Assembly (NCBI GenBank): GCA_018332375.1
Contig: BOPV01000001.1
Coordinates: 3,038,001 to 3,102,000 of the forward strand
DNA length: 64,000 nt
Source of the DNA: Roseiterribacter gracilis
GTDB lineage: Bacteria > Pseudomonadota > Alphaproteobacteria > BOG-932 > Roseiterribacteraceae
Direction: 5' to 3'
Below the pieces are notes generated by a model that was given only the letters and a program-made list of their open reading frames with translations, had not been told where the DNA came from and did no database searches. The stretch's first letter is position 1; each line of letters opens with the position of its first letter. A program made the translations under genes and the position numbers. Positions 8,176 to 17,672 of the stretch are shown piece by piece.

Positions 8176-8784
8176 TCAGCTACCGGTGGGTGCTGCGGGT
8201 TGTTGCTGGTGTTCGCTGGTTGCGGCGGGCGCGGCCGGTGCTGCTGCAGGCGCAGGTTGTTCCGCCGGCTTTTCTTCTGGCTTCTTCTCTTCGGGCTTCC
8301 CCTCGGGCTTCGGCTCTTCGACCGGCACCGTGTAGTCCTGCACGATGCGCGCTTGCGCGCCTTCGATCAGCAACACGCGCGTGCCGATCGCCAACGGTTT
8401 TTCATCGTGTTGCGTAACGGACAGCAAGTCGCCGTTGCCGCGCTTGACGATGTATTCGTAGCCCCAGGTGTTCTCGGCCGTCTGCTGCGCCGTGGCGCCG
8501 ATCAGCCCGCCCGACACGGTGCCGGCCAAGGTCGACAGCGCGCTGGCCGTGCCCTTGCCGATATTGCTGCCGACGATGCCGCCCGCAGCCGCGCCGGTCG
8601 CAGCACCGGTGGCTGCATCGCCTTTGATGTCGACCTTGCGCACGCCGATGACGACGCCCTGGTTGACCTTGTTCGCCTGCTGCACCGCCTGCGTGCCGTA
8701 GGTGTTGGGCGAGAAATCGCGGGCACAGCCGGCAAGGACCAGCGGCACGGCGAGAATCAACAGGACCTGCGTGGGCCGAAACAT
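8176..8784 (-). CDS. Outer-membrane lipoprotein with glycine zipper (SlyB/Pcp-like)
   Basis: 202 residues. Lipobox LVLAGC at about 15-20, then a glycine-zipper membrane segment (GAATGAAAGGIVGSNIG and SGGLIGA), then a beta domain (GYEYIVKRGNGDLLSVTQ, VLLIEGAQARIVQDY) and a Pro/Glu/Lys- and Ala-rich tail. This is the architecture of the SlyB/Pcp/PAL-cross-reacting lipoproteins, which sit in the outer membrane and often respond to Mg or envelope stress. Start at 8784 is chosen because upstream in-frame codons would bury the lipobox; AAGAAGAG lies upstream. Confidence 0.85.
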   Translation of the reverse strand: MFRPTQVLLILAVPLVLAGCARDFSPNTYGTQAVQQANKVNQGVVIGVRKVDIKGDAATGAATGAAAGGIVGSNIGKGTASALSTLAGTVSGGLIGATAQQTAENTWGYEYIVKRGNGDLLSVTQHDEKPLAIGTRVLLIEGAQARIVQDYTVPVEEPKPEGKPEEKKPEEKPAEQPAPAAAPAAPAATSEHQQQPAAPTGS

Positions 8785-8916
8785 TGCGCGGCTCTTCTTT
8801 GTGATACGGGCGGGGCGGATCTGCGCGCGCATTCAAGGCAAACGCATGGCAAAAGTCGACTGCCGGATGCGCGCAGCTAAGGTGCGCGCGGGCTGTGGCA
8901 GGAGAATCACAGGTCG

Positions 8917-9855
8917 TTAGCGGCCCGCGCGTTGCGCCCGCACGAGCTCTTCCGCCCGTGCTTGAATTGCGTCGTAGGACGCGCCCGCGTCGAGCTCGAC
9001 GTCGGGTTTGATGCCAACGCGCTGAAAGCTGGCGCCCGTCGGCGTGTACGCCCGCGCCACCACCAGCCGCATACCGTCTTTGCCGGGTACGGGCAGATGC
9101 GCCTGCAAGGCGGAGTCGCCGAAGCTTGGGAGGCCGACCAGCTTCGCCCGCCCGTTGTCGCGCAGCGCGGCCGCGACGATCTCTGCGGCGCCGTTGGTGC
9201 GTGCGTCGATCGTCACCACCAGCGGCATGTTGTGCAGCACGTCCGGCCCGTGCGCCTCGTATGTTTCTGCAGCTTCATCACGGCGACCGCGCACCGTCAC
9301 GATCGTGCCGCGGTCGAGAAACAGCCGCGCGACCGCGACCGTCGCGTCGAGCGATCCGCCCGCGTTGCTGCAAAGATCGAGAACCCAGGCGCGCGCGCCG
9401 CGGACGCGTGCTTGCCGGATCGCGGCGCGGAGATGGGTTGCGCTGTCGTCGTCAAAGCGGCGGATGCGCAGATACGCAACACCATCCTCAAGCATCGTCC
9501 AGCGCACGTCTGTCATCGCAGCCGGCGCGACCTCGACCTCGCGCGGGGCTGCACCCGGTGCCTGCACCGTCAAGCGAACCGGCGACGGCGACGCGATCTT
9601 GATCTTGGCGATTGCTTCGCGCGAAGTCGCGACCGGCTCACCCGCGATCGCCAGAACGCGGTCGCCGACACGAACGCCGGCCGCCTCGGCGTTCATGTGC
9701 TCCATCAGGCGTGCGATCACGGGCTGCTCGTCGCGGAATTCGATGCCGACGCCGCGCCACGTATCGGGCACGCCACTGAACAGCTGCTGCTCCGCCGCCG
9801 CAGCGCCATTTGCTGCCGCGACCAACGCCGCCGTTAGAATCAGGATGTGAAACAC
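8917..9855 (-). CDS. S41 (C-terminal processing) peptidase homologue lacking the catalytic dyad
   Basis: 312 residues: signal peptide (to about 21), PDZ domain (about 45-110, with VRVGDRVLAIAGEPV), then the S41 fold. Aligned to the usual SASASEI...FGKGSVQ pattern, the protein reads TNGAAEI (220-226) and FGDSALQ (245-251): the nucleophile Ser is G222 and the general-base Lys 25 residues later is D247, while the supporting Gln (Q251) is kept. The fold is intact, so this looks like a catalytically dead S41 protein acting by binding, not a broken gene. Substrate-binding or chaperone-type function is inference. Same direction as acs and the Yip1 gene. Confidence 0.85.
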   Translation of the reverse strand: MFHILILTAALVAAANGAAAAEQQLFSGVPDTWRGVGIEFRDEQPVIARLMEHMNAEAAGVRVGDRVLAIAGEPVATSREAIAKIKIASPSPVRLTVQAPGAAPREVEVAPAAMTDVRWTMLEDGVAYLRIRRFDDDSATHLRAAIRQARVRGARAWVLDLCSNAGGSLDATVAVARLFLDRGTIVTVRGRRDEAAETYEAHGPDVLHNMPLVVTIDARTNGAAEIVAAALRDNGRAKLVGLPSFGDSALQAHLPVPGKDGMRLVVARAYTPTGASFQRVGIKPDVELDAGASYDAIQARAEELVRAQRAGR

Positions 9856-9924
9856 ATCTCCACAACGCGCACGCGCGGCGAGAGTTGCAGCCCGTAGATT
9901 GGGCGCGTGGACTGAAACGATGCC

Positions 9925-10518
9925 TTACGCCAACAGCGGACCCATCCCGATCAGCCGGAGCAACGCCGCCATCACGACATAGATGACGATCGTCGCCACC
10001 ACGACTGCGGCGGTATAGGGCAACGCACTGTCCTTCGGCGCGCGCATGCAAATCGGCAGACCGGTATAGAGCAGGTACAGGCTGTAGAGGCCGAGCAACG
10101 TCAGGAGCGACAAGGCCGGAATCAAATTGAACAAGCCGGCAAGCCAAATGGCTGTTTGGCTGAAAGCCGCAACCTTCAGCGCCTGCACATCCTGTCGCGC
10201 GCCGCCAAATCTGCGCGCCAACACATCGATCACCATTGCAGCGACGAAGATACCGACAAGCGCCAGCACATAGTGCACCGCTGCGCCGCCGATCGCCGGC
10301 AAAAGCCCAGGGTGCACACCGCCGAACAGCAACGACCCAAGCAAGCTGCAGACGGGCGGGATTGCCGCCAGCGGAATCACCCATTGCCGATAGATATTGC
10401 CTTCGGTCATCGGCTCGTCGGCGATACGCACCCATTCTTCGCTGGGACGCAGCAACAGCCGTTGGGCGCGTGCGGCGATCGCATTGCGCAGCGGAACCGG
10501 ATTCGACTCGAACGTCAT
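9925..10518 (-). CDS. Yip1-family membrane protein
   Basis: 197 residues with about five transmembrane helices (roughly 45-65, 78-98, 118-138, 142-155, 168-190). The N-terminal RPSEEWVRIADEPMTEGNIYRQWVIPLAAIPPV is the hallmark opening of bacterial Yip1/DUF1282-like proteins. Function is unknown in bacteria; found in the inner membrane. It lies 20 bases after acs on the same strand, so co-transcription is likely. Confidence 0.82.
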   Translation of the reverse strand: MTFESNPVPLRNAIAARAQRLLLRPSEEWVRIADEPMTEGNIYRQWVIPLAAIPPVCSLLGSLLFGGVHPGLLPAIGGAAVHYVLALVGIFVAAMVIDVLARRFGGARQDVQALKVAAFSQTAIWLAGLFNLIPALSLLTLLGLYSLYLLYTGLPICMRAPKDSALPYTAAVVVATIVIYVVMAALLRLIGMGPLLA

Positions 10519-10538
10519 CGTTGCGCTCCTGGCTGCTG

Positions 10539-12491
10539 CTACTTCGCGCGGTTCTGGCGGTTCTCGACCAGATCGGTGACGACGGCGGGATCGGCCAGCG
10601 TCGACACGTCGCCCAACTGATCATGCTCGTCGGCGGCAATCTTGCGCAAAATGCGGCGCATGATTTTGCCCGAACGCGTTTTCGGCAGACCCGGCGCCCA
10701 TTGAATGTGATCGGGCGTTGCGATCGGGCCGATCTGCGTGCGCACCCACGCAACCAGTTCCTTGCGCAACGCATCGGTCGGCTGCTCGCCCGCATTCAAG
10801 GTGACGTAGGCGTAGATGCCCTGGCCTTTGAGGTCGTGCGGGAAGCCGACGACTGCCGCTTCGGCGACTTTGGCATGCGCGACCAGCGCGCTTTCTACTT
10901 CGGCGGTGCCCATGCGATGGCCCGACACGTTGATCACGTCGTCGACGCGACCGGTGATCCAGTAATAGCCGTCTTCGTCGCGGCGACACCCGTCCCCAGT
11001 GAAGTACTTGCCCGGATAGGTGCTGAAATAGGTTTCGATGAAGCGCTTGTGATCGCGGAACACAGTGCGCGCCTGGCCGGGCCAACTGTCGATGATGCAG
11101 AGATTGCCGTCGGTGGCACCGTCGAGAACTTTGCCGTCGGCATCGACAAGCTGCGGCTGCACGCCAAAGAACGGCACCGTCGCACTGCCCGGCTTGGTCG
11201 TGATCGCACCCGGCAGCGGCGTGATCATGTGGCCGCCGGTTTCCGTCTGCCACCACGTATCGACGATCGGGCAACGGCCATCGCCGACGACATTGTGATA
11301 CCAAAGCCAGGCTTCGGGATTGATCGGTTCGCCGACGGATCCGAGGAGGCGGAGAGATTTACGACTGGTCTTCTTCACCGGCGCGTCGCCGTCGCGCATC
11401 AAGGCGCGGATCGCGGTCGGTGCGGTGTAGAAGATCGACACGTTGTGCTTGTCGACCACTTCCCAGAAGCGGCTGACGCTGGGGTAGTTCGGCACGCCTT
11501 CGAACATCAAGGTCGTCGCGCCCGACGCCAACGGTCCGTAGACGATGTAGCTGTGTCCGGTGACCCAGCCCACGTCGGCCGTGCACCAATAGATTTCCTT
11601 GTCGCGGTAATCGAACACGTACTGGAACGTCATCGTCGCCCAGACGAGGTAGCCCGCGGTCGTGTGCAACACGCCTTTGGGTTTTCCGGTCGAACCCGAC
11701 GTGTAGAGAATGAATAGCGGATCTTCCGCGCCCATCGCTTCGGGCGGACAATCGGTCGAAGCAGCAGCGACCGAGTCTTCGTAAGAAATGTCGCGGCCCG
11801 CTTTCATCGGCACGTTGGCGCCCGTGCGTTTGACGACGAAGACGGTCGACACGTCGGGGCAGGATTCGAGCGCCTTGTCGGCATTCGCCTTCAACGGAAT
11901 CGCCTTGCCGCCGCGCACGCCTTCGTCGGCGGTGACCAGCACGGTCGAATCGCAATCGAGAATGCGATCCTTCAAACTGTCGGGCGAGAAACCGCCGAAC
12001 ACGATCGAATGCACCGCGCCGATGCGCGCGCAGGCCAGCATCGCAACCGCCGCTTCGACGATCATCGGCAGATACAAGGTGACGCGGTCGCCCTTCTTCA
12101 CGCCGCGCGCCTTCAACGCGTTGGCGAAGCGGCAGACTTGTTCGAACAGCTCGCGATAGGTGACGTGTTTCGATTGGGTCGGGTCGTCGCCCTCCCAGAT
12201 GATCGCAGTCTGGTTGCCGCGCGTTGCGACATGGCGGTCGAGACAGTTGGCAGCAACGTTGAGCTGCCCGTCCTCGTACCATTTGATCGCGACGTCGCCT
12301 TTGAAGCTGGTGTTCTTGACCTTGGTGAACGGCCGGATCCAGTCGAGCAGCGCCTTGCCCTGTTCGCCCCAGAACGCGTCGGGGTCGCTGACCGATGCCT
12401 CGTACATGCGCTTGTAGCCGGCTGCATCGAGCCGCGCCTTGGCGACGAATTCAGGCGGCGGCGGAAAGAGCTGGCTGGCGGCGTCGGTCAC
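10539..12491 (-). CDS. acs: Acetyl-CoA synthetase (AMP-forming)
   Basis: 650 residues, the full length of the family. Converts acetate, ATP and CoA to acetyl-CoA, AMP and PPi in the cytoplasm. The AMP-binding P-loop [11 protein letters not shown] (about 264-274), the WWQTETGG core motif, the hinge Asp in [11 protein letters not shown] and the C-terminal [11 protein letters not shown] are all present; K609 in SGK is the acetylation-controlled lysine. The N-terminal ACS domain ([12 protein letters not shown]) is also typical. First gene of a leftward group; a repeat element lies upstream. Confidence 0.97.
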   Translation of the reverse strand: MTDAASQLFPPPPEFVAKARLDAAGYKRMYEASVSDPDAFWGEQGKALLDWIRPFTKVKNTSFKGDVAIKWYEDGQLNVAANCLDRHVATRGNQTAIIWEGDDPTQSKHVTYRELFEQVCRFANALKARGVKKGDRVTLYLPMIVEAAVAMLACARIGAVHSIVFGGFSPDSLKDRILDCDSTVLVTADEGVRGGKAIPLKANADKALESCPDVSTVFVVKRTGANVPMKAGRDISYEDSVAAASTDCPPEAMGAEDPLFILYTSGSTGKPKGVLHTTAGYLVWATMTFQYVFDYRDKEIYWCTADVGWVTGHSYIVYGPLASGATTLMFEGVPNYPSVSRFWEVVDKHNVSIFYTAPTAIRALMRDGDAPVKKTSRKSLRLLGSVGEPINPEAWLWYHNVVGDGRCPIVDTWWQTETGGHMITPLPGAITTKPGSATVPFFGVQPQLVDADGKVLDGATDGNLCIIDSWPGQARTVFRDHKRFIETYFSTYPGKYFTGDGCRRDEDGYYWITGRVDDVINVSGHRMGTAEVESALVAHAKVAEAAVVGFPHDLKGQGIYAYVTLNAGEQPTDALRKELVAWVRTQIGPIATPDHIQWAPGLPKTRSGKIMRRILRKIAADEHDQLGDVSTLADPAVVTDLVENRQNRAK

Positions 12492-12596
12492 TTCAGTCGT
12501 CCTCCGGTGTGGCCGGGTTTCATCCCGATCGGCTTGGAGAAACGACCCTAGACGATGGCGACCTGCGCGCTCAACCGCCCGGCTGCGCCGTATTTC

Positions 12597-12692
12597 GTCA
12601 TCCCCGCGCAGGCGGGGATCCAGGAGTCACCACACGGGAATTCCAGCAGCACTACGCACGAACACCTGGATCCCCGCCTTCGCGGGGATGAC
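12597..12692. repeat. Palindromic intergenic repeat (BIME-like, two hairpins)
   Basis: Two 27-base arms, 12597-12623 and 12666-12692, are inverted copies of each other differing at one position, separated by 42 bases. Each arm contains its own small hairpin (TCCCCGC/GCGGGGA). This is the well-known dispersed alphaproteobacterial element of the form GTCATCCCCGC...GCGGGGATCCAG. It lies between the acs promoter side and the EVE gene end and may terminate or stabilise transcripts. A degenerate relative lies at 21781-21877. Confidence 0.85.
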
Positions 12693-12711
12693 GGCTACGC
12701 GAAGCGCGCCG

Positions 12712-13122
12712 TCACTTCACGCCGCCCAATTTGCACACACGCGCCCACTCGGCTGCCGTCACCGGTTGCACCGACAGGCGCGAGTTCTTGACCAGCACCA
12801 TGTCTTTCAGCGCCGGGTCGGTTTTGATCGTGGCCAAGGTCACTTCGTTCGGCAGTTTTTCGACCGCCTTCACGTCGACCAGGCCCGACTTCTCGTCCTT
12901 GGGATCGGCGTAGAACGTCTTGGCGACCTCGACGATGCCGACGACGCATTTGCCTTCGTTCGAGTGATAGAAGAAGACGCGGTCGCCCTTCTTCATGTTC
13001 TTCATGTTGATCAGCGCGCCCGGATTGCGCACGCCGCTCCAGTCGGTGGTCTTCGCCTTGACCATGTCGTCCCAGGAAAAGACCGCCGGTTCCGACTTCA
13101 CCAGCCAATACGCCGCGCTCAT
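12712..13122 (-). CDS. EVE-domain protein
   Basis: 136 residues covering one complete EVE domain: YWLVKSEPAVFSWDD, TDWSGVRNPGALINMKNMKKGD, FYHSN...VGIVEV and the closing tail. EVE proteins have a PUA-like fold thought to bind modified nucleic-acid bases. It overlaps the 3' end of the upstream YciI gene by 4 bases and is the last gene of the tsaD-gpsA-yciI-EVE operon, a standard order in alphaproteobacteria. Confidence 0.9.
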   Translation of the reverse strand: MSAAYWLVKSEPAVFSWDDMVKAKTTDWSGVRNPGALINMKNMKKGDRVFFYHSNEGKCVVGIVEVAKTFYADPKDEKSGLVDVKAVEKLPNEVTLATIKTDPALKDMVLVKNSRLSVQPVTAAEWARVCKLGGVK

Positions 13123-13406
13123 TCGCGCGCACTCGGATAGACCTGGCGAAAGCGCGTGATGGTGGTCGACGCGAACAGACCCGCCTTGGCGTAAGGATCG
13201 TCGGCGCAGAATTGCCGCGCCGCCGCCTCGTTGGGAAAGTCGATCACGAAGACCGAACCGAACGGCTTGCCTTCGGCCGACAGAAGCGGACCGGACGTAA
13301 TGATCTGCGGCACGAATTTTTCGAGAAAGACGAGATGGGCCGGACGCGTGTCGGGACGCGTCGTGCCGGCATCGGTGCGGTCAACGCACTGGATGTGAAA
13401 CAGCAT
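13119..13406 (-). CDS. YciI-family protein
   Basis: 95 residues: a ferredoxin-like alpha/beta fold of the YCII family, with the typical C-terminal FCADDPYAKAGLFASTTITRFRQV and the active-site His-Asp candidates near HLVFLEKF and DDPY. Members are proposed small-molecule lyases or isomerases; substrate unknown. Located between gpsA and the EVE gene in the same operon (18 bases after gpsA, 4-base overlap with EVE). Confidence 0.88.
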   Translation of the reverse strand: MLFHIQCVDRTDAGTTRPDTRPAHLVFLEKFVPQIITSGPLLSAEGKPFGSVFVIDFPNEAAARQFCADDPYAKAGLFASTTITRFRQVYPSARE

Positions 13407-13424
13407 GGGCCGGACGTTACCGGC

Positions 13425-14411
13425 TCAACCCTCGGCTTTGAAGGGCCGCGCGAGCAGACCGCGCATCGCATCGCGGATGGTGGCGCGGCCTTCGATGATA
13501 TCGGCCACCGCCTGCGCGATCGGCAATTCGACGCTGTGCCGGTTGGCGCGCAGCAACGCGGCCCCCGCCGTCGCCGCACCTTCGACGACGGAACTGCGGC
13601 CGCGCATCAGCTCGTCCAAGGTCGCACCTTCGCCCAGCGCCAGACCCAGCGCGTAATTGCGCGAACGCGGGCTGGTCGCGGTCAGCGCCAGATCGCCCAG
13701 CCCAGCCAGGCCGGCAAAGGTTTCGGGCCGGCCGCCGAGTGCCAGCCCCAACCGCGTCGTCTCTGCCAGGCCGCGCGTCAGCAACGCAGCGCGCGCGTTC
13801 TCACCCAGGCCCGCACCAATCGCGAGACCGCATGCGATCGCGATCACGTTCTTGCACGCACCCGCCACTTCGACGCCGATCGGATCGGGCGAGCGATAGG
13901 GACGGAAACTCGGACTGCCGATGCGCGCGACCAAACTCGCCGCCAGCGGATCGTCGTCGGACGCGATCGTGACCGCAGTCGGTTTTCCCGCCGCGACTTC
14001 ATCGGCGAAGGTTGGGCCCGACAACACAGCCAGCGCACGGGACGGCGCCAGCTCGCGCGCGACTTCGGTCAGCAGCCGTCCGCTGCCGCGCTCGATTCCC
14101 TTGGCGCACAACAGCAACGGCGCGTCGCCGCGTTTGAGTTGCTGCAGCAGGCCGGCGACATGCTGCGCCGGCGTGACGACCAGCAGCACCGACGCGTCGT
14201 TGGTCGCCTGGTCGAGATCGTTGGTGACGGTGACGCTGTCGGGCAGGCGCGCACCCGGCAGATAGGCATCGTTGTGGCGCGACTGCTGCAACCATCCGGC
14301 GTGATCGGCGCGGCGCGCCCACAAGCGCACCGGTCCGTCGTCGCGTGCGAGCGCGATGGCAAGCGCGGTGCCCCAGGCGCCGGCGCCAAGAATTGCGATG
14401 GGTGCGCTCAT
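13425..14411 (-). CDS. gpsA: Glycerol-3-phosphate dehydrogenase [NAD(P)+]
   Basis: 328 residues. Reduces dihydroxyacetone phosphate to sn-glycerol 3-phosphate for phospholipid synthesis. Rossmann nucleotide loop [12 protein letters not shown] (about 7-18), substrate/catalytic segment [12 protein letters not shown] with the catalytic Lys, and the C-terminal [15 protein letters not shown]...SRN motif that binds substrate phosphate. ATG overlaps the tsaD stop (ATGA), so it is coupled to tsaD. Confidence 0.96.
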   Translation of the reverse strand: MSAPIAILGAGAWGTALAIALARDDGPVRLWARRADHAGWLQQSRHNDAYLPGARLPDSVTVTNDLDQATNDASVLLVVTPAQHVAGLLQQLKRGDAPLLLCAKGIERGSGRLLTEVARELAPSRALAVLSGPTFADEVAAGKPTAVTIASDDDPLAASLVARIGSPSFRPYRSPDPIGVEVAGACKNVIAIACGLAIGAGLGENARAALLTRGLAETTRLGLALGGRPETFAGLAGLGDLALTATSPRSRNYALGLALGEGATLDELMRGRSSVVEGAATAGAALLRANRHSVELPIAQAVADIIEGRATIRDAMRGLLARPFKAEG

Positions 14412-15451
14412 GCTTTCACGCCTGCAAACGCGACTTTGGGCGCGGTCGCGTCAAGCGGCCAACGCGGGCGGGGTGCGAAATCCAACCCGTCGAACATGTT
14501 CAAGCGCGCGCGCTCCAACCCCGCCCACGCAACCATCGTTGCATTGTCGGTGCACAGGCGCGGTGGCGGTGCGACGAAATCCAGCCCGTGTTTTGCAGCA
14601 ACCGCAGCCAGCCGCGCGCGCACCGTTGCGTTGGCGGCAACGCCGCCCGCAACGACGAGCTGTTTGCCCGCCGGGTATTCTTGCGTGAAACGTTTGGCTG
14701 CGCGCGCGGTGCGATCGGCAAGCTGTTCGGCGATCGCAGCCTGCGCCGACGCGGCCAGATCGGGCAGGTCGTGCGCGCCTGCTTTTTCGATCGCGGTGCG
14801 CACCGCGGTCTTCAACCCGGAGAACGAGAAATCGCAGCCGGGTTTGCCGACCATCGAACGCGGCAAAGGAAAGCGCGTTGGATCGCCGAGTTTGGCGGCT
14901 GCTTCCAGCGCCGGTCCGCCGGGATAGCCCAAGCCCAACAGCTTTGCGCTTTTGTCGAAGGCTTCGCCGGCTGCGTCGTCGATCGTCGTGCCCCAGCGCC
15001 GGTACTGGCCGACGCCTTCGACGACCAGCAACTGGCAATGGCCGCCTGACACAAGCAGCAGCAAATAGGGAAACTGCACGTCGTCGGTGAGGCGCGCGGT
15101 CAGCGCGTGCGCTTCGAGATGATTGACCGCGACGAATTTCTTGCCCGCCGCCAGCGCGATTGCTTTCGCGGTGGTGACGCCGACCAGCACGCCGCCGATC
15201 AGACCCGGTCCGCCAGTCGCGGCGACCACGTCGAGATCGGCAAAGGTCAGGCCGGCGCGCTGCATCACTTCGCGCACGATCGCGTCGAGCAGATCCAGAT
15301 GCGCGCGCGCCGCGACTTCGGGGACGACGCCGCCGAATTTGCGATGTTCGTCGAGCTGCGACGCGACCAGCTCGCCACGGATGGCGCGCGTGTCGTCGAC
15401 GAGCGCTGCGGCGGTTTCGTCGCAGGAGGTTTCGATGCCCAGAACCAACAT
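14408..15451 (-). CDS. tsaD: tRNA N6-adenosine threonylcarbamoyltransferase
   Basis: 347 residues. Transfers the threonylcarbamoyl group to A37 of ANN-reading tRNAs. Starts with the family hallmark [15 protein letters not shown]; metal ligands H111 and H115 are in NHLEAHAL and the C-terminal Asp lies in [11 protein letters not shown]. The ASKHA fold is complete, and [10 protein letters not shown] and [11 protein letters not shown] are conserved blocks. First gene of the tsaD-gpsA-yciI-EVE operon, divergent from the chloroperoxidase-like gene across 130 bases. Confidence 0.97.
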   Translation of the reverse strand: MLVLGIETSCDETAAALVDDTRAIRGELVASQLDEHRKFGGVVPEVAARAHLDLLDAIVREVMQRAGLTFADLDVVAATGGPGLIGGVLVGVTTAKAIALAAGKKFVAVNHLEAHALTARLTDDVQFPYLLLLVSGGHCQLLVVEGVGQYRRWGTTIDDAAGEAFDKSAKLLGLGYPGGPALEAAAKLGDPTRFPLPRSMVGKPGCDFSFSGLKTAVRTAIEKAGAHDLPDLAASAQAAIAEQLADRTARAAKRFTQEYPAGKQLVVAGGVAANATVRARLAAVAAKHGLDFVAPPPRLCTDNATMVAWAGLERARLNMFDGLDFAPRPRWPLDATAPKVAFAGVKA

Positions 15452-15581
15452 AGCGGGCCGAACCTAGGGCGCCGGCCCGATTTTTCAAAATTCGACCGAG
15501 ATAAGGAGCGATCCGTTCAAGCCACGAGCCGGCGGGCCGGCGCATCCTGCGCGCACGGCTGCGACATGGAAGGATTCAAAC

Positions 15582-16541
15582 TTGGCCAATGCAGACAACG
15601 ACGCGTCGGGCGTCGGCAGGCGTGACGTGCTGCTCGGTGCAGCCTCGGTCACGGCCTTGTCGGTCACCGGGGCGGCTTCGGCGGCACCTCCAAAAACCCC
15701 CAACGCGGATATGAAAATGGCGACCATCACGACCAAAGACGGCACCCAGATTTTCTACAAAGACTGGGGCACCGGACAACCGATCGTGTTCCATCACGGC
15801 TGGCCGCTGAGCGCCGACGATTGGGACAACCAGATGTTGTTCTTCTTGTCGAAGGGCTATCGCGTCATCGCGCACGACCGGCGCGGCCACGGTCGTTCGA
15901 CGCAGACCGCGACCGGCAACGAGATGGATACGTACGCAGCCGACGTGATCGAGCTGGCCAAGCATCTCGACTTGAAGAACGCGATCCATGTCGGTCATTC
16001 GACCGGCGGCGGCGAAGTCGCGCATTACGTTGCGCGCGCCGAAAAAGGCCGCGTGGCAAAAGCGGTTCTGGTCGGCGCCGTGCCGCCGATCATGGTCAAG
16101 TCCGAGAAGAATCCGGGCGGCACGCCGATCGAAGTGTTCGACGGATTCCGCGCAGCACTCGCCGCCAATCGCGCGCAGCTCTACATCGATATCCCGACCG
16201 GCCCGTTCTACGGCTTCAACCGTCCGGGCGCGAAAATCAGCCAAGGCGTCATCGACAATTGGTGGCGCCAGGGCATGATTGGCGGCGCCAAGGCGCACTA
16301 TGATTGCATCAAGGCATTTTCGGAAACCGACTTCACCGAAGACCTGAAAAAGATCGACGTGCCGGTGCTGGTCATGCACGGCGAAGACGATCAGATCGTG
16401 CCGATCGCGGATTCCGCGCCGTTGTCGGCGAAGCTGCTCAAGAAAGGCACGTTGAAGACCTATCCGGGTCTGCCGCACGGCATGTGCACGACGCATGCGG
16501 ACGTGATCAACGCCGACCTGCTCGCTTTCTTTAAAAGCTGA
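15582..16541 (+). CDS. Tat-exported alpha/beta hydrolase, non-haem chloroperoxidase-like
   Basis: 319 residues from a TTG start with GGAAGG eight bases upstream. The N-terminus has a twin-arginine signal ([10 protein letters not shown]13-R14) so the folded protein is exported. The mature part is a haloperoxidase-type hydrolase: oxyanion HHGWPLS, nucleophile S140 in HVGHSTGGG, acid in [10 protein letters not shown] and His in LPHGMCTTH. Physiological substrate unknown; perhydrolase or esterase activity is typical. Its position between tsaD and hemC breaks the usual tsaD/hemC divergent pair and suggests it was inserted. Confidence 0.87.
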   Translation: MANADNDASGVGRRDVLLGAASVTALSVTGAASAAPPKTPNADMKMATITTKDGTQIFYKDWGTGQPIVFHHGWPLSADDWDNQMLFFLSKGYRVIAHDRRGHGRSTQTATGNEMDTYAADVIELAKHLDLKNAIHVGHSTGGGEVAHYVARAEKGRVAKAVLVGAVPPIMVKSEKNPGGTPIEVFDGFRAALAANRAQLYIDIPTGPFYGFNRPGAKISQGVIDNWWRQGMIGGAKAHYDCIKAFSETDFTEDLKKIDVPVLVMHGEDDQIVPIADSAPLSAKLLKKGTLKTYPGLPHGMCTTHADVINADLLAFFKS

Positions 16542-16555
16542 TTGACGTTTCACGC

Positions 16556-16666
16556 CCCCTCTCCCTGCGGGAGAGGTTGGGGGTGAGGGTTCGTCGACAC
16601 GAAGGAACCCTCACCCTCCCACGCACTGCGTGCGCGGGTCCCTCCCTCTCCCGCGGGGAGAGGGGA
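16556..16666. repeat. Dispersed palindromic repeat with flanking hairpins
   Basis: The element has outer hairpins CCCTCTCCC..GGGAGAGG at both ends and an inner palindrome GGGTGAGGGTTC / GAACCCTCACCC around 16581-16617, plus a small hairpin GCACTGCGTGC. This CCCTCTCCCGC type is a common intergenic repeat of high-GC proteobacteria. It fills most of the gap between the chloroperoxidase-like gene and hemC. Confidence 0.8.
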
Positions 16667-16745
16667 CTTTGAATTCGACACGGCGCGACGAATTGCGGTG
16701 ACGCGCCGAGTTGCAGCGCGCGTTGCCACATGCTCGAACACGCGC

Positions 16746-17672
16746 ATGGTTTTGGATCGCCCACTTCGCATCGGGACACGCGGCAGCCCGCTCGCACTCG
16801 CCCAGGCGCGTGAAACGGCGGCGCGTCTGGTCGCTGCACATCCCGGCCTGCCCGCGCCCGAACTGGTGCCGATCAAAACCACCGGCGACCGGATTCAGGA
16901 TCGCACCCTGGCCGAAGCGGGCGGCAAAGGCCTGTTCACCAAAGAACTCGACGAAGCTTTGCTCGACAACCGCGTCGACCTCGCGGTGCATTCGATGAAA
17001 GACGTGCCGACGCGTCTGTGCGACGGCACCGAATTGTTCGCGCTATTGCCGCGCGAAGATCCGCGCGACGCGTGGTTTGCACGCGACAAGGTTTCGACCT
17101 TGCTGACCTTGCCGGCAGGTTCGGTGGTGGGCACCGCAAGTCTGCGGCGCCAGGCGCTGGTGCTGCACGCGCGGCCCGATCTGCGCGTGGTGCCGTTGCG
17201 CGGCAACGTGCAGACGCGTCTCGCCAAACTCGACGCTGGTGACGTCGACGCGACATTGCTGGCGGTGGCGGGCCTGAACCGGCTCGGTCACGCCGAGCTG
17301 ATTCAACATGCGCTCGATCCAACCGAGCTGCTGCCCGCCGTGGCACAGGGCGCGGTCGGTTGCGTGGCGCGCGCTGGCGACGAAACCGTGGCTGCGTTGC
17401 TGGCTGCGCTCGATTGCGCCGCGACGCGCCAACGCGTCGAGGCCGAACGCGCTTTGCTGACCGTGCTGGACGGGTCGTGCCGGACCCCGATTGCAGCCCT
17501 CGCGATGCTGGTCGACGGGCGGCTGATCCTGGACGGGCTGGTCGCCTCGCCCGACGGCGCGCGGGTCTTTCAGACGCGCAAAGAAGGACCGGCCGCCCAT
17601 GCCGCCGCCATCGGCGAAGAAGCCGGCTTCGCGCTCAAGGCCCAGATGCCAGCCGACCTCTTTCTGGCGTGA
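16746..17672 (+). CDS. hemC: Porphobilinogen deaminase (hydroxymethylbilane synthase)
   Basis: 308 residues. Condenses four porphobilinogens into hydroxymethylbilane in haem biosynthesis. Key parts: LRIGTRGSPLALAQ near the N-terminus, the catalytic-Asp segment VDLAVHSMKDVPT, RGNVQTRLAKLDAG, and C245 in LDGSCRTPIAALA, which holds the dipyrromethane cofactor. Start at ATG 16746 gives the normal family N-terminus; an earlier in-frame ATG at 16698 lies partly in the repeat-flanking sequence. Stop overlaps the hemD start. Confidence 0.97.
   Translation: MVLDRPLRIGTRGSPLALAQARETAARLVAAHPGLPAPELVPIKTTGDRIQDRTLAEAGGKGLFTKELDEALLDNRVDLAVHSMKDVPTRLCDGTELFALLPREDPRDAWFARDKVSTLLTLPAGSVVGTASLRRQALVLHARPDLRVVPLRGNVQTRLAKLDAGDVDATLLAVAGLNRLGHAELIQHALDPTELLPAVAQGAVGCVARAGDETVAALLAALDCAATRQRVEAERALLTVLDGSCRTPIAALAMLVDGRLILDGLVASPDGARVFQTRKEGPAAHAAAIGEEAGFALKAQMPADLFLA

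Noticed and set aside
8917..9855. Active CtpA-type processing protease
   Set aside because: The Ser and Lys positions are Gly and Asp, so an active enzyme call was not made.
12597..12692. CRISPR-like array
   Set aside because: The repeat is one inverted pair, with no regular spacers, and no cas genes occur in the window; it is a dispersed palindromic element.
10539..15451. Long open frames on the strand opposite to acs, gpsA and tsaD
   Set aside because: They are shadows in a high-GC genome: Arg- and Ala-rich, without ribosome sites or family motifs.
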